A DNA stretch of 64,000 nt, from positions 10,362,185 through 10,426,184 of the forward strand of contig ML660774.1 of assembly GCA_007570785.1 (NCBI GenBank), given 5' to 3'. The notes below the pieces were generated by a model. It was not told the DNA's origin. It saw nothing but the letters and a program-made list of their open reading frames with translations, and made no database searches. Positions 42,111-54,165 of this stretch are shown here, in pieces (the stretch's first letter is position 1; each line of letters starts with the position of its first letter). Source of the stretch: Antilocapra americana. Lineage: Eukaryota; Chordata; Mammalia; Artiodactyla; Antilocapridae. The position numbers and the translations under genes are program-made.

Positions 42111-44430
42111 ATTTCTAAATACAAATATACCTATTAAAGAAAACGTTATCTAAAAAGGAAACAGCTGCCAACAGTTAAAGTGGCTCACTACATACAAAAA
42201 AGGGTATGAGATCAGCTTTAAAAATCGTGCCTCATTTATCACCATTTCATGGAATTGATTTTCCATCCTGAGGAATAAGGAAATTTTGTACCTGACCCAC
42301 CAGAAGACAACATCACTTGACTTTTTTTAAGAAAAATAAAAAAGAAAGCAGAAAATAAATCTTCCATGTTGAAAGAACAGTGCATAGATTAAAATACAAA
42401 TTTTAATGTTTATTTTCCTTTTTTATTAGTGAACACCTATTATATGATTGTCTTAATTTTCTGAAACTCTTTACACTTATTTCCTCATAAATTATGCTTC
42501 CAGATACCAGTGACATTACACAATGAAATATTTACATCTGAACATACAAGAGCCGTGTCACATTTGGAGATACATGCTGAAATGATTGACTATAAAGATA
42601 TGAATTATCAATATCAATTACCAATATTATCAATTATTAATATCAATTACCAAGATATGAACTGAGGCAATATTTAACGAACAAACTTGAAAATACAACA
42701 TGTCAAGTTTAGAAATAGTCATTACGAAGGGTGATCCTTTGAACTTTCATTTCCACAAATGAAGTTCCAACATTTTAAACTACTGAAAGCCCCCAAGAGC
42801 AAAAAATTAAAAAGAAAAAAGCAGCAGTCCATACTTGGCAGTTATCCAGCTGTTTTAGATTTGTTATTATGATACTGAAGGAAAATGGTTGAATTTTTCA
42901 GGGGATGGAATACACTGTTACACAGAATCGTGGCTTTAAAACATTTTTAGATTGTCAGACTAGTGAGAATTCATGAAGATACAGCCTCTGTAGATACCTG
43001 GCAGCCTCTGGTCTTCAGTAGGACCTTAAACTTATTAGTCATCTTGAAATTCTTGATAATTTCGGAACAAGGAGTCCCAATTTTCCTTATGTATTAGACA
43101 TCATGCTTTATATAGACTATCGTTAATAGAGGTTTCTTACCACCCCAGTTCTTTCACATATTATTGTATGTTCAATGGACATTCATCCCATTTATTTACC
43201 CTAAGATCATCTGCCATGTCCCTAAATGATGGTAAATGGGCCACATGCTTTGGCCTCATTTCCCTTTTGTCACCTGGGACCTATTTTGGTCAATGATATC
43301 CTCTTCTTTATGTTTAGACCTATCCTCCTCCACATCATTTACTTTCAGCCAAAACCTGCCCAAGTATCTTGCACGTTTAGCAAAAAAGATGTATCTTTTA
43401 CTTTTATCTCTTATTTAAAAACCTTTCAGTTTATAGCCAAGAATCTGAATCACAGTATTTTTTTTTCTTCATGAAAATACAAACACAGAACAGTATAAAA
43501 ATACATTAAAATATTTTTTAGAATATCTTTCATCATTTTACCATCAAGAGAAAAATACTATCTAAAAATATTGTTTTTAAGAAAAAAGCAATCTATAGCA
43601 AAAAATTAAAACATTTAATTTAAATAAAAATATTATTTCTTTGCCTTTTTCTAAGCATTTATCATGAAAAGTGTGATCCATAAGAAGACTAAAAGAGGTC
43701 TTCAAGACTCAGGGGGTCCATGAGGTCAAACTTATGTTTATTACCAGCAGTTGCTGCCTTCTTCACAATCATATCCTCAGAGGAATAAAATAACTTTTGA
43801 TTCCACGCCTTGATGAAGCAGTGATTTCTATTTATTTTATTAAAACTTGACCTATAAGCACATTTTTTTAAATATTCAGTGTGCTGAAATGAGAAATATG
43901 CACAAAGCACTCCAGCACAGAAAAGTAAGCTAGCTGTCTCGAGAAAAAGCATTTGGCCCATTATTTGAGCTGTGAGCAGAACCAAATACTTTTATCTTGG
44001 AGCTTCATGACTGACAAAAACTAGGTTTACTCAGTCTTGAGTATTCGGGAAACATTTTTTTTTTTCCCCCAGAAATGAACACAGTGAAGCCATCATATCA
44101 AGGGAAACAATGGACATACTTGTGGTCAATGATAAAATTTAAACTTTCAATTGAAAAGTCAGAACTGTAGAAAACACACTCCCACTACAATGAACTGTAT
44201 GCGTTCAGAGTAGTTAAAGACTATTCAGATGACATTGGTGGTGATACTAACGAATATCATTTTTGATACTGTAAAATTAAATAACATTATTTGGGATATA
44301 TGCATGATTCAATGAAACAGTATATTCCAAGATCATGCATGGGTAAAACAGCCAGACTCTAATTCAAAAAATTCACTTTCAAAAATAGTGTAAAGTTATT
44401 TTCAGACACTCAAAAGTAAAACCTTTATTA
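42111..44430. other. Unassigned 2.3-kb block
   Basis: No gene assigned. 43690-43990 has a 98-codon antisense frame and faint resemblance to a hAT-type DNA transposon, which I could not confirm. A local direct repeat sits at 42598-42662. Confidence 0.4.
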
Positions 44431-44431
44431 C

Positions 44432-44448
44432 GTGTGTGTGTGTGTGTG
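44432..44448 (+). repeat. (GT)8 microsatellite
   Basis: Seventeen bases of alternating GT directly abut the tail side of the antisense SINE, the usual place for microsatellites born from SINE tails. Confidence 0.95.
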
Positions 44449-44654
44449 CATTCAGTCACTCAGTCTTGTCCAACCCTTTCTAACCCTGTGGCCTGCCAGA
44501 ATTCTCTGTCCATGGGAGTCTCCAGGCAAGAACACTGGAGAGGGTTGCCATCTCCTCCTTCAGGAGATATTTCTGACCCAAGAATCGAACCCTGGGTCTC
44601 CCACATCTCCTGCATTGCAGGTGGTTTCTTTACCACTGATCTACTGTGGAAGCT
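44449..44654 (-). mobile_element. Bov-tA SINE
   Basis: Antisense SINE from GCATTCAGTCACTCAGTC to TTTACCACTGATCTACTGTGG. The antisense box B reads GAATCGAACCCTGGG near 44582. Confidence 0.92.
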
Positions 44655-44984
44655 CTTATCATCTATAGATTTATGTTAAAAATAATTAAGAGACCTTGAA
44701 CAAAATGGATGGGGTAAAACAGAGAAGGAAATTATGAAAAAAAAAATAGGAAAAAGCAAGTTGATTAGCCTAAGTCAGCTTTGTGTGTAAAAAATATTTA
44801 GAAAAATAAATTGCTGAGATAAACTCAAGGCCAAAGTAAAATACTTGAGTACAATGAGAGAGATAGTAGAAAAATAATCATAGCACTATGAATCTTCTGA
44901 AGTATGTGGGAAAGGCATAGTAGATACTCACATTATTAAGAAAATTTAATGGTGAGTTTGCACTTTAAAAATATAAGAGCAGGG
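44655..44984. other. Unassigned sequence
   Basis: AT-rich with nothing recognised. Confidence 0.35.
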
Positions 44985-45315
44985 CTTCTCTGATGGCTCA
45001 GTGGTAAAGAATTTGCCTGCCAATGCAGGAGACAGAGCTTTCATCTCTGGTCTGGGACGACCCCCTGTGGCATGAAACAACTGAGCCCGGGCACCACAAT
45101 TATTGAGTCTGGGCTCTAGAGCCAGGGAGCCACAACTTCTGAGCCCATGTGCCACAGCTACTGAAGCCCGAGCTCCCCAAAGCCCATGCTCTGCAAGGGA
45201 GACCACTGCAGGGAGAGGCCAGCACGCCACAGTGAGGCAGGAGCCCCCGCGCCCCACAGCTAGAGAAAAGCCTGCACAGCAACGGAGACCCAGCACAGCC
45301 AACAATAAATACAGT
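44985..45315 (+). mobile_element. Near-full-length CHR-type SINE
   Basis: tRNA-Glu-derived head (GGGCTTCTCTGATGGCTCAG) followed by the repetitive body (ACTGAGCCCGGGCACCACAA; TACTGAAGCCCGAGC; AGAGAAAAGCCTGC; GGAGACCCAGCACAGCCAAC) and an AATAAATAC tail. It is GC-rich relative to its surroundings, and the 73-119-codon frames on both strands come from this composition. Confidence 0.93.
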
Positions 45316-47122
45316 TACTGTTGAAATATACATAAGAACAATAATAAAAAGAAGATAAACAGAAAGCACAAACTTTATTATAGTAGAGAAGAAAATGAAC
45401 TAATGAACATCAGATCGTTGCCGTGTGAGGCATAAAATAGGAAATGAAGAAGCAAAGAAAAGCAGGGTTAAGTAGCACAAAAATAAAGCAAAGCCTCCCA
45501 GTAACAGCTGCATTAACCTGGGTTTTCCAGAGAAACAGAACCATATATATATCTGGGTATTGAAGTTTGCAACTTACAGTTTATAAAAAGGGAGACTTAA
45601 AATGGCTGAAAATGATATAAAATAAATTGATACATAACAAGTATAAGAAGTAGCAGAACTGGAGCTTCGTCCTCAGTTCAAAAGATTCATTTTAGAAAAA
45701 TGGCTGCTAGACAACAGAAAGCACCATGGAAACCACACAAACCTTCAAACTGCCCGCTGAGTAGCTGACTAAAGCATGCTGAAACGGATCAGGCTTAGGT
45801 ACTGGGACACAAGGAGACTCTCCACTATCAGCCAGCAAACACTGGTGTCCACAGACCTTTCCACGTTCAAGGGAAAATGATCACACAAAAATAAATGCCA
45901 ACATAAGGCCTGAGTAAGAGTCATCTGGTTGACTAACATTTCCAAAAGTCTTGGTCTCAGAATTTACTCTGAAGCTACTAAAAGGTAAGAGACAAAGGCC
46001 CCGTCATAAAATATTTATTCGAAATTCTGACTTAAATGTTAAAATGATTTCTGTATTTCAGGATGTTTTGGTACCTGGAATATGCTGGTATTCATAGCGT
46101 ATCTAGAACTGAAGACTATTTTCTGAGAATTTCTTAAGGAATTGATATTTTCAGAGAGACTTTGAGAAATGCTCCTTAGAAATACCTTTGTAATGGAAAT
46201 ATAAGCAACTTCTATTATAAACATATAAAAGCAAGTTTTTGAAACTTCAAAATGGGAGGGGTCAATAGTTTAAAAGAGATATGTGTTGAGATGAAAATTT
46301 GGTTGCCTATAAGTGCATTTATATTCTTCTGAACATTTTAGAAATAATTTCCTTTCCAAAACATTATTACAAGGCTTACTAAAAGGTAGAATTTTACCTA
46401 GCTGACTCCATGAAGCTAGCACAATGCTGGTACTAAAATCTTAGAAATATAGCAAAGTCACAAATCAATCTAGCTTATAAATACAAATGCAAGTATTTTT
46501 ACTTAAATACTAGATCTGATTACAAGAAACTCTAAATTCTTTATATCAGAAATATCCTAACTGTAATAAACATCTAAAAATATTTGCAATTACTTGCAAA
46601 AGTGTCAATACTCTTAAAATTTAAGGATAAAATACTGTTCAAATAATCAAAGAAAAACTGAAAAAGAGAAAGGGATATACCATTGGCATGACAACTAAAG
46701 GATCCCCAAATTCATCAAAATTGAAGATTTTTTCCCCCCAGTGTTAGAAAATTCTATACAACCTGATTCTGGAGAATTGTACACTGGAGTAAATTGGGAG
46801 ATTATTTAGGATATTCTTGTGTGTGTTGTCATGGTACCAGAAGCTATAAAATGTCACTTAGGAGTCCTCTTCATAGAGGTCAAATACTACATCATATAGC
46901 CAGCAAAGAAAAAGGGGGGAAAAATTGGTAACCTCACCTCTGGCCAAAGCAAGTAATCAGAGTGTGTATGTGGGAAATGTAATCATGTAGGACTACAGTC
47001 TTGGGGAAAAGAATAGCACAATATCAACAAACATAAACATAAATGTCATGTTTAAAAAAGACACATCAAACAAAAGCCTGAAGCTATTAAGGCAACTGGC
47101 AGCTCAGTCTGAGTAAAAGAAA
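45316..47122. other. Unassigned 1.8-kb block
   Basis: No gene recognised. GGGTTTTCCAGAGAAACAGAACC at about 45522-45545 resembles a common mammalian interspersed repeat, but I cannot name it. The rest is AT-rich and unassigned. Confidence 0.35.
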
Positions 47123-47170
47123 TGCTGGGTTGGCCAAAGTGTTCATTAGGTTGCTTTTCTGTAAGACAAA
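47123..47170 (+). mobile_element. Mariner-type terminal remnant
   Basis: CTGGGTTGGCCAAAGTGTTC and the following AGGTTGCTTTTCTGTAAG resemble the terminal inverted repeat of mariner elements common in ruminant genomes. No partner end or transposase sequence is visible nearby. Confidence 0.48.
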
Positions 47171-47857
47171 AAATGCAAAAGGGAATTCCTTTGTATGTAC
47201 ATAGAAGACCGATATATTATTTTTTTCTTAAATTACATAGAAATAAAGTAAAAATAAAGTCCAAAATTCCAGACACTCCAAATCCTAGAAAACTACTCTT
47301 CCAGAACACCCAGGCATCTAAAAGTCAGTGCAAAGCATCAAAACGATCAATGGCGTCCAAGTTGCTATGTCAGTCTCTAAAGTAGAGGCAAAAGCTAGGT
47401 GGCTTAACAGGACAGAAAGACAGAGAAGAGCTCTCTTCCTGATGGTTTGGGAACTGGACAGAAAATTAAGAGAGAAAACATTAATCAATACAAAATGTCT
47501 AAAACAAAATTGAATCGCCAAATTTGTGTGCATACTATAGGGTCTGTGTGTGTGTATGAAATACAAAAATGAACAAATATATGTAAAGGTAAAAAGGATA
47601 TGAAGAAAATTTCATGTTGGGGAAAGAAAAACAATATCTTAAGAAACAATGGTGATTTTAAGGTAAGAAAAATTTGGACTCAACACAAGGAACCAAATAA
47701 GTCAGAATACATATAGAAAATATGGAGTTTAACATAACATTTTTAACTAAAGTCTTCTGAGTGATGGAAATACAAACTTTTTAAATTTCATTTTCTTTTG
47801 CATAATTTTTACCTTCTGAAGCTTCTACAACTAATTTGCTAAGATTCTAACTAAACC
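47171..47857. other. Unassigned sequence
   Basis: Nothing recognised. Overlapping opposite-strand frames (61-87 codons) at 47122-47566 carry no domain. Confidence 0.35.
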
Positions 47858-48060
47858 AATATTTATTTGAGCTTTGTATATGCCAGGTACTGCAGCAGAC
47901 ATTATGAATGTATCAGTAAGCACATTAAATACGTTCTCTGCCCTTCAGGCACTAACTCAATAGAAAGAGATTACCAAGAATGAGAAAAGCATAATACAGT
48001 ATGATAAAGTGTTATGATTATGTTGACAGATAATTATAAAAATAAGAGAAAATACAGTAC
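47858..48060 (-). mobile_element. L2 3' end (antisense)
   Basis: AATATTTATTTGAGCTTTGTATATGCCAGGTACTG then TTCTCTGCCCTTCAGGCACTAAC and GTATGATAAAGTGTTATGATTATG are in antisense L2 3'-end order. Confidence 0.62.
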
Positions 48061-49834
48061 AAATCCTTTAGGAGTTGGCTAGCAGAACACAACTCAACAG
48101 AGAACAGTTTATGTAAAGAAATAACTTATGATAAAGTGAGTGGGCATTTAAGTATTTAAGAAATGAATAAAGCAAATATACATTTCTTATACTGCTGTAT
48201 TAAGAGATAATACTGAACTTTCTAAACAGGGAAGTAGGATATTACCTGAAGGGGAAGGTAACATTTGGAGAGAAACTTATATTACAGAGATTGTATTGAT
48301 GACAAGAACAAGAGTGAGGAGGAAGGAAGTGGGGGTGGAGAGAGAGAGAATGAACCCAAAGAACCCAGACAGCCTAGCTTTTCCATACTCAACTGCATTT
48401 CCTCACCTTCTAAAGATTATCTCAGTGAAACCCAATGTCCCTTTTCCCCATTCTTGGGTCTCTTCTTGCCGGCATTTTAGTTCATCAGCAAGCCGTCCTT
48501 TGTCATTTGTTGGTGATCTAGAGTACAAAATATCTCTACAGTCTTTACCTTGTTAAATTAAAATGCTAATGACCCTCTTTATGGCACAGTGCTTACCTGT
48601 GAAAATTACACATGAGCACTGGGGATTCTAAATAAAAGAGCTAATCTCCTGTTTAGTTACGTTGCACTTGTAAGCTGTGAAAATATTCTGAATGAAGTGT
48701 ATGTTCTCAAATAAGGTAATGAAAGAAAAAAATTGGGGAAAAGAATATGTGAGCATTTTCAAAGTACTGTCTTAACAAATACAGTCAAAAAAAATTATCT
48801 GAAAGCTAGTGTCTAGTTTTGAGATCAAGAAAGAGTTTCTAATAACATCCCAAATCTACAATTTAAAATTCCAAAAGGAATTCTATGAAAGTGTTCACTG
48901 TCTGGTGATCTGCAGCGATAGGACTTTGAGTCAGATACTTGATGAAAAACAATAAACACACCTTGTATCAAACACACACTTTTCTCTCCTCTGGTTAGTG
49001 TGACACGAACACCAGTTGGTTAAATCCAGTCTCAGCTATTCTTTGAGAACGCAGAATGCAAACCAGGGTTATGTGCACACTTGCAAAACTGCCCCAGGGG
49101 AGTGGAGTCATGGCAACGCGAGCATCCTGCTGTAGCTTCAAGTGTGGTTCCATGAGTGGGGGACCAGGAAAACGGAGCAGAGAGGCTCTCATTCTGCATT
49201 TATTATGTTTTGATGATATTGTGTTTTATATAAAGAGAGAAACTTTTTCTTCTAGAACTATCTCACCCATTTCTACTTGAGTATATCTTAGTCATATATT
49301 GAAGTTTTTTCATTGAGTATAAATCTCCAGTAAGTATACTGTACTAAAAGGTGGTGAAGGAAGGGAGGGAAAAATAAAGAAAGAAGGAAATCTGTCTTAC
49401 CCTCATAGAAATCCTTGTGTTCAAAATACTGTTCATTATGATTCTTTTTATTTAAATAACACCCTTAAGAAATTATAATTCTAAAATTCTAGAATAATTT
49501 GCATTTTTGTGGTTAAACAAATCAGTGTGAACTCTTTAAATAATCTATGAAGGGCTTCATAAACAAGATGCAAATAACCAAGTTGTACTCGATCATTAAA
49601 CAGAGTTTCAGCTGTGGCTTGTGAGCACTTATAAACTAAGCCTCACAAAAACAGCCCTTGTTGAAAGCTCATTTGTGATTCTTGGGGACAGAATGCATTG
49701 AACTGGCTTGACTATTGCATGAAAATACTCTTCTTACTTCTTCAATAGTCTCTGTCACAAATTCATTTCCTATATATATGAACATAAAGCTATTTGATAT
49801 ATCCAATTCTCTGGAAGCTGTTTATGTAGTCATA
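48061..49834. other. Unassigned 1.8-kb block
   Basis: No gene recognised. 49000-49200 is locally GC-richer, contains CpGs (GGCAACGCGAGC) and supports a 74-codon frame without a domain. Old repeat or regulatory DNA are both possible. Confidence 0.38.
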
Positions 49835-50144
49835 AAGTCAGTGAAATGTGCAAACTCTTCAGCAGAAACCGTCTCCTGGCCTAAGAGGCCTGCTCAACGA
49901 GCCAACCCACCTCCCACTCCCCGCCCCAGCCTCATTTCTATCTTCCTTTGCACTTAGCATCTCAGGTCATGCTGGCCTTCGGTCCCTTTCCACCCCTTTC
50001 TCTCATCCAGCACGTCTTCACCTCTTGTTCCCTCTGCCTGAGGGCAGCATGTCTGACTTTTTCTGATTTACTAAGCCTCAGTTTACATGTCAGTACTGCA
50101 AAGACACTGTCCTTGATCACTCAACAGAAATTAGGACTTCCTAG
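49835..50144 (+). mobile_element. L2 3' region
   Basis: CATGCTGGCCTTCGGTCCC, then CTTGTTCCCTCTGCCTGAGGGC and CTCAGTTTACATGTCAGTACTGCAAAGACACTG, follow the order of the sense L2 3' region. CT-rich frames of 72-80 codons here are not genes. Confidence 0.6.
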
Positions 50145-50154
50145 GCTTCAAAGA

Positions 50155-50352
50155 GGTGGTCCTAGGTGACTCAGTTGAAAGGAACCTGCCTGCCAATGCA
50201 GGTATGCGGGTTCAATCCCTGGTCCAGGAAGATCTCCTGGAGAAGAAAATGGCAACCCACTCCAGTATTCTTGCCTGGGAAATCACATGGACAGAGGAAG
50301 TTGGTGGGCTACAGTCTATTGGGTTGCAAAAGACCAGCTAAACAACAACAAA
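50155..50352 (+). mobile_element. Bov-tA SINE with 10-bp TSD
   Basis: Sense SINE with head GTGACTCAGTTGAAAGGAAC and box B GGTTCAATCC, ending in an AACAACAACA tail. GCTTCAAAGA is present at 50145-50154 and 50353-50362. Confidence 0.93.
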
Positions 50353-50637
50353 GCTTCAAAGAACTCATAAGAAGAAGTGACCATTCTATTTACTTCCTTC
50401 CACCTGCTTTCTTGTTTATTGCATACCCCCCTCTCTAAAATATGAGCTTGACAGATATCCATGTAATTATCTTAATTATCTTAACTATCTTATTTACCAT
50501 TTTATCTGGCATACAGTAACATGTTTGTAGGAGCAGGGTTCACAGAAAATATTTTTTAGAATGCTTAGGTCAATGTTCCTACATGAATCAAACTGAACAA
50601 AGTGTCTAAGGCTCTTTTAATAGGCTTAAGCAAATGT

Positions 50638-50716
50638 ATCTCCGTGGACAGAGGAGACGGGTGGGCTACAGTCCACTGGGTCACAAAGAGTCCGACACTA
50701 CTGAGTAACTAACCAC
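50638..50716 (+). mobile_element. 5'-truncated SINE (79 bp) with 10-bp TSD
   Basis: Only the last 79 bases of a Bov-tA/Bov-A unit (CGTGGACAGAGGAGACGGG to GAGTAACTAACCAC). AAGCAAATGT flanks it perfectly at 50628-50637 and 50717-50726, so it inserted already truncated. Confidence 0.92.
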
Positions 50717-50726
50717 AAGCAAATGT

Positions 50727-51805
50727 GAATAACTTGATGGATCATTGTACACAATTCTGTTAAGAGACAATAATGAACTGTAAAGACGGGAAAGAGGTAA
50801 CTCGAGTTTATATTACTAGTTTGGTGAATAAAATAGTTATGGAAAAATGTTAAAGCTATTCTGTATTTCTTCACCATTAAAGAATAAATGAAGGTAAAGT
50901 ATCAAGTTTCCCCAGGATGTAGGTTTTCTCAGTGCAACTGGAAAAAGTTTGAAGTTACTCAAAATCTGTCTAGCTGTATTTGCTAGTCTGTATATGTAAC
51001 AATTGCACAGGATCCTCATACACCTGTCTTGTTGAACATGGACTGAAGAAGACTGGAATGACTGAAATTTTCATTCCTATTTCCTCTGAATATATATTTT
51101 GAATATAGAGACAGTTATACTATAACCCCTCAAAATAAATATTTCTGGAATATTGTATTCCATCAGACTTGCTACCTATTTTATGTCAATTTTAGCTGCT
51201 TTGCATGTTAAGAATAAGTAAGATTTCCTCACTTAGTGATGAATTAGTTCTAATTAAGGTTGTTGATTTCTGAAATCTCTTTAATTGTAATTATGAGAGG
51301 CACAAATGGAGCAGAAGTCTGTAAACTGGAAGGATAGAAAAAGATTCCAATGTAAAAATGAAAATGAGACACTGTTTGCTGGAAAAATAATAAACAAGAG
51401 ACAACCAGTGGAAAAAAAATTTATGAATGTAAAACAGAACAAAGAGGGTTTTGTCTCCCCAGGAAGGTCAGTGGTGCTCAGGTTTATAATAAAATTAAAA
51501 AATAAAGATAGACAGACAGATAAAATAAATGACTGTGACATCAGGTGACAAAGAACTTAATTTAAATTTTAGTATTCTAACTTTAAAAATTAAAAATCAA
51601 ATGACTGTTATTGGTATCCCAATCTATGTTTTGAAATTTTACTGAATTGTGAAATTCAAAAATCTGGGAGCAAATGATGCTAAAATAGATAGAATACTAC
51701 ATAAATGATAAATGAAGCAGAAGTATTCAGGAATTGTAAATGAGAAGATGTCAGATAATACCGCATTCCAGATAACATTCATAACATATGTCAGATGACA
51801 TCCAT
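50727..51805. other. Unassigned 1.1-kb block
   Basis: No gene or repeat recognised. It ends with an imperfect 23-bp tandem repeat at 51768-51814. Confidence 0.38.
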
Positions 51806-53017
51806 AACATTGTGAACTTTCAGATGTTCAAGCTGGTTTTAGAAAAGGCAGAGGAACCAGAGATGAAATTGCCAGCATCAGCTGGATCATCAAAAAAGCA
51901 ACAGAGTTCCAGAAAAACATCTATTTCTGCTTTATTGACTATGCCAAAGCCTTTGACTACGTGGATCACAATAAACTGTGGAAAATTCTGAAAGAGATGG
52001 GAATACCAGACCACCTGACCTGCCTCTTGAGAAACCTGTATGCAGATCAGGAAGTAACAGTTAGAACTGGATATGGAACAACAGACTGGTTCCAAATAGG
52101 AAAAGGAGTATGTCAAGGTTGTATACTGTCACCATACTTATTTAATTTATATGCAGAGTACATCATGAGAAACAATGGGCTGGAAGAAGCACAAGCTGGA
52201 ATCAAGATTGCCAGAAGAAATATCAATAACCTCATATATACAGATGACACCACCCTTATGGCAGAAAGTGAAGAAGAACTAAAGAGACTCTTGATGAAAG
52301 TGAAAGAGGGGAGTCAAAAAGTTGGCTTAAAGCTCAACATTCAGAAAACTAAGATCATGACATCTGGTTCCATCACTTCATGGCAAATAGTTGGAGAAAC
52401 AGTGGACACAGTGGCAGACTTCATTTTTGGGGGCTCCCAAATCACTGCAGATGGTGACTGTAGCCATGAAATCAAAAGACACTTACTCCTTGGAAGGAAA
52501 CTTATGACAAACCTAGACAGTACATTAAAAAGCAGAGAATTACTTTGCCAAAAAAGGTCTGTCTAGCCAAGGCTATGGTTTTTCCAGTAGTCATGTATGG
52601 ATGTGAGAGTTGGACTATAAAGAAAACTGAGCACTGAACAATTGATGCTTTTGAACTGTGGTGTTGGAGATTACTCTTGCGAGTCTCTTGGACTGCAAGG
52701 AGATACAACAAGTCCATGCTAAAGGAGATTACTCCTGAATGTTCATTGGAAGGACTGATGTTGAAGCTGAAACTCCAATATTTTGGCCACCTGATGTGAA
52801 GAGGTGACTCACTGGAAAAGACCCTGATGCTGGGAAAGATTGAGGGCAGGAGGAGAAGGGGACGACAGAGGATGAGATGGCTGGATGGCATCACCGACTC
52901 AATGGACATGAATTTGAGTAAACTCCAGGAGTTGGTGATGGACAGGGAAGCCTGGCATGCTGCAGGCCATGGGGTCACAAAGAGTAGGACACAACTGAGC
53001 CACTGAACTGAACATTA
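51806..53017 (+). mobile_element. BovB (RTE) element, 5'-truncated, 1.2 kb
   Basis: Sense BovB from within the RT domain to the 3' terminus (CACAACTGAGCCACTGAACTGAAC). A possible 6-bp TSD, AACATT, flanks it (near 51805 and 53010). The 3' end has the CACTGAACTGAAC motif typical of BovB tails. Confidence 0.94.
51824..52566 (+). pseudogene. BovB ORF2 reverse-transcriptase relic (best frame in window)
   Basis: A continuous frame of about 247 codons (an in-frame GTG at 51961 is only an apparent start). It shows RTE reverse-transcriptase motif A (FIDYAKAFD, both aspartates present), the GIPDHL segment, motif B (GKGVCQGCILSP) and motif C as YTDD, where the 61-63 kb copy has YADD. A one-base deletion near 52540 shifts the frame, and stops follow, so the C-terminal part is not translatable. 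The endonuclease domain is lost by 5' truncation. RT motif preservation with a frameshift indicates a moderately old copy. Confidence 0.93.
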
Positions 53018-53156
53018 GCAGATTGTCCAACTATATAATTATCCTTAAATTTGGTAACAGACTATTGAGTTGAAGTCTGATAACTTGGGAGAGGCACTTT
53101 ACCCAAGTTTGTTTTCCTACCATTAAAGTACTGTTGGACTACTGGAGTTAACAAGA

Positions 53157-53308
53157 TTGTCCATGGGATTTCCCAAGCAAGAATACTGGGGTGGGTTGCC
53201 ATTGCTTTCTCCAGGGGATCTACTCAACTCAGGGATCGAACTCGCATCTCTTGTGTCTCTTGCACTGGCAGGCGGATTCTTTACCATTGAGCCATCTTGG
53301 AAGCACCC
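53157..53308 (-). mobile_element. Bov-tA SINE, tail-truncated
   Basis: Antisense SINE retaining the tRNA-derived head (TTTACCATTGAGCCATCTTGGAAGC) and body but lacking the BovB-derived tail (starts at CCATGGGATTTCCCAAGC). Confidence 0.9.
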
Positions 53309-53870
53309 CAAAAGAAAAGTACTGCTTTTCATATATTCCAGAAATTTTTGGAAAGGAAATATTCTAAACTAGAAATTTGTTACATACGAATAGTTTAAAA
53401 ACTTCAGATAAAATTGAAATAACATAAATATAACACTGCTTGAAAGAATGATGTTTCAAAACTGTTCAAACATTTCTCCAAGACTTACTCATGGATATAA
53501 AACTTTTATAATTCATTAAAGATTATCTATACATTTGCTAATTAATATTCATAGATCAAAGGAGAAAACAGAAAATTAAGACTTATAATGTGCTCTTGAA
53601 AGCGTGAATTTTCATATTTTTAAAGGACACATATTGTTGAAGAACAAAATTAAAGTTTTGAAAATTTGAATATTTAAAATTGGAATCCCTAAATCAGCCA
53701 TATTTCAGGTGACTTAACAAAAATGTCACTTAAAGAGATTAATCAATGATTTAAAATGCCTAGTTAAATAAACAGAGATCTGAGTGAGCTTCTTTGGCAT
53801 TTAAACAAAGAAAAAAGGGAAACAAAGGAAGGGAATGAGGGAGAGAAGAAAGACAGAAGGAAGTTAATAC
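53309..53870. other. Unassigned sequence
   Basis: AT-rich, with a purine-rich stretch (GGGAAACAAAGGAAGGGAATG onwards) at 53817-53870. Confidence 0.35.
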
Positions 53871-53881
53871 AAGACACTCTG

Positions 53882-54154
53882 CTGCTGCTGCTAAATCATT
53901 TCAGTCATGCCCAAGTCTGTGCAACCCCATAGACGGCAGCCCACTAGGCTCCGCCATCCCTGGGATTCTCCAGGCAAGAACACTGGAGTAGGTTGCCATG
54001 TCCTTCTCCAATGCATGAAAGTGAAAAGTGAAAGTGAAGTCGCTCAGTCATGTCCAACTTCTAGCAACCCCATGGACTGCAGCCTACCAGGCTCCTCCGT
54101 CCACTGGATTTTCTAGGCAAGAGTACTGGAGTGGGGTGCCATTGCCTTCTCCAA
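53882..54154 (-). mobile_element. Bov-A2 dimeric SINE with 11-bp TSD
   Basis: Antisense dimer with (CTG)n at the left, linker CCAATGCATGAAAGTG near 54009, and second monomer to GCCATTGCCTTCTCC. AAGACACTCTG lies at 53871-53881 and 54155-54165, identical. Confidence 0.96.
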
Positions 54155-54165
54155 AAGACACTCTG

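Noticed and set aside
43690..43990. Possible hAT-type DNA transposon
   Set aside because: A faint match in GGTCTTCAAGACTCAGGGGGTCC and nearby words only; no terminal repeats or 8-bp duplication could be found.
44946..45369. Overlapping 73-119-codon frames on both strands
   Set aside because: They arise from the GC-rich repetitive body of a CHR SINE.
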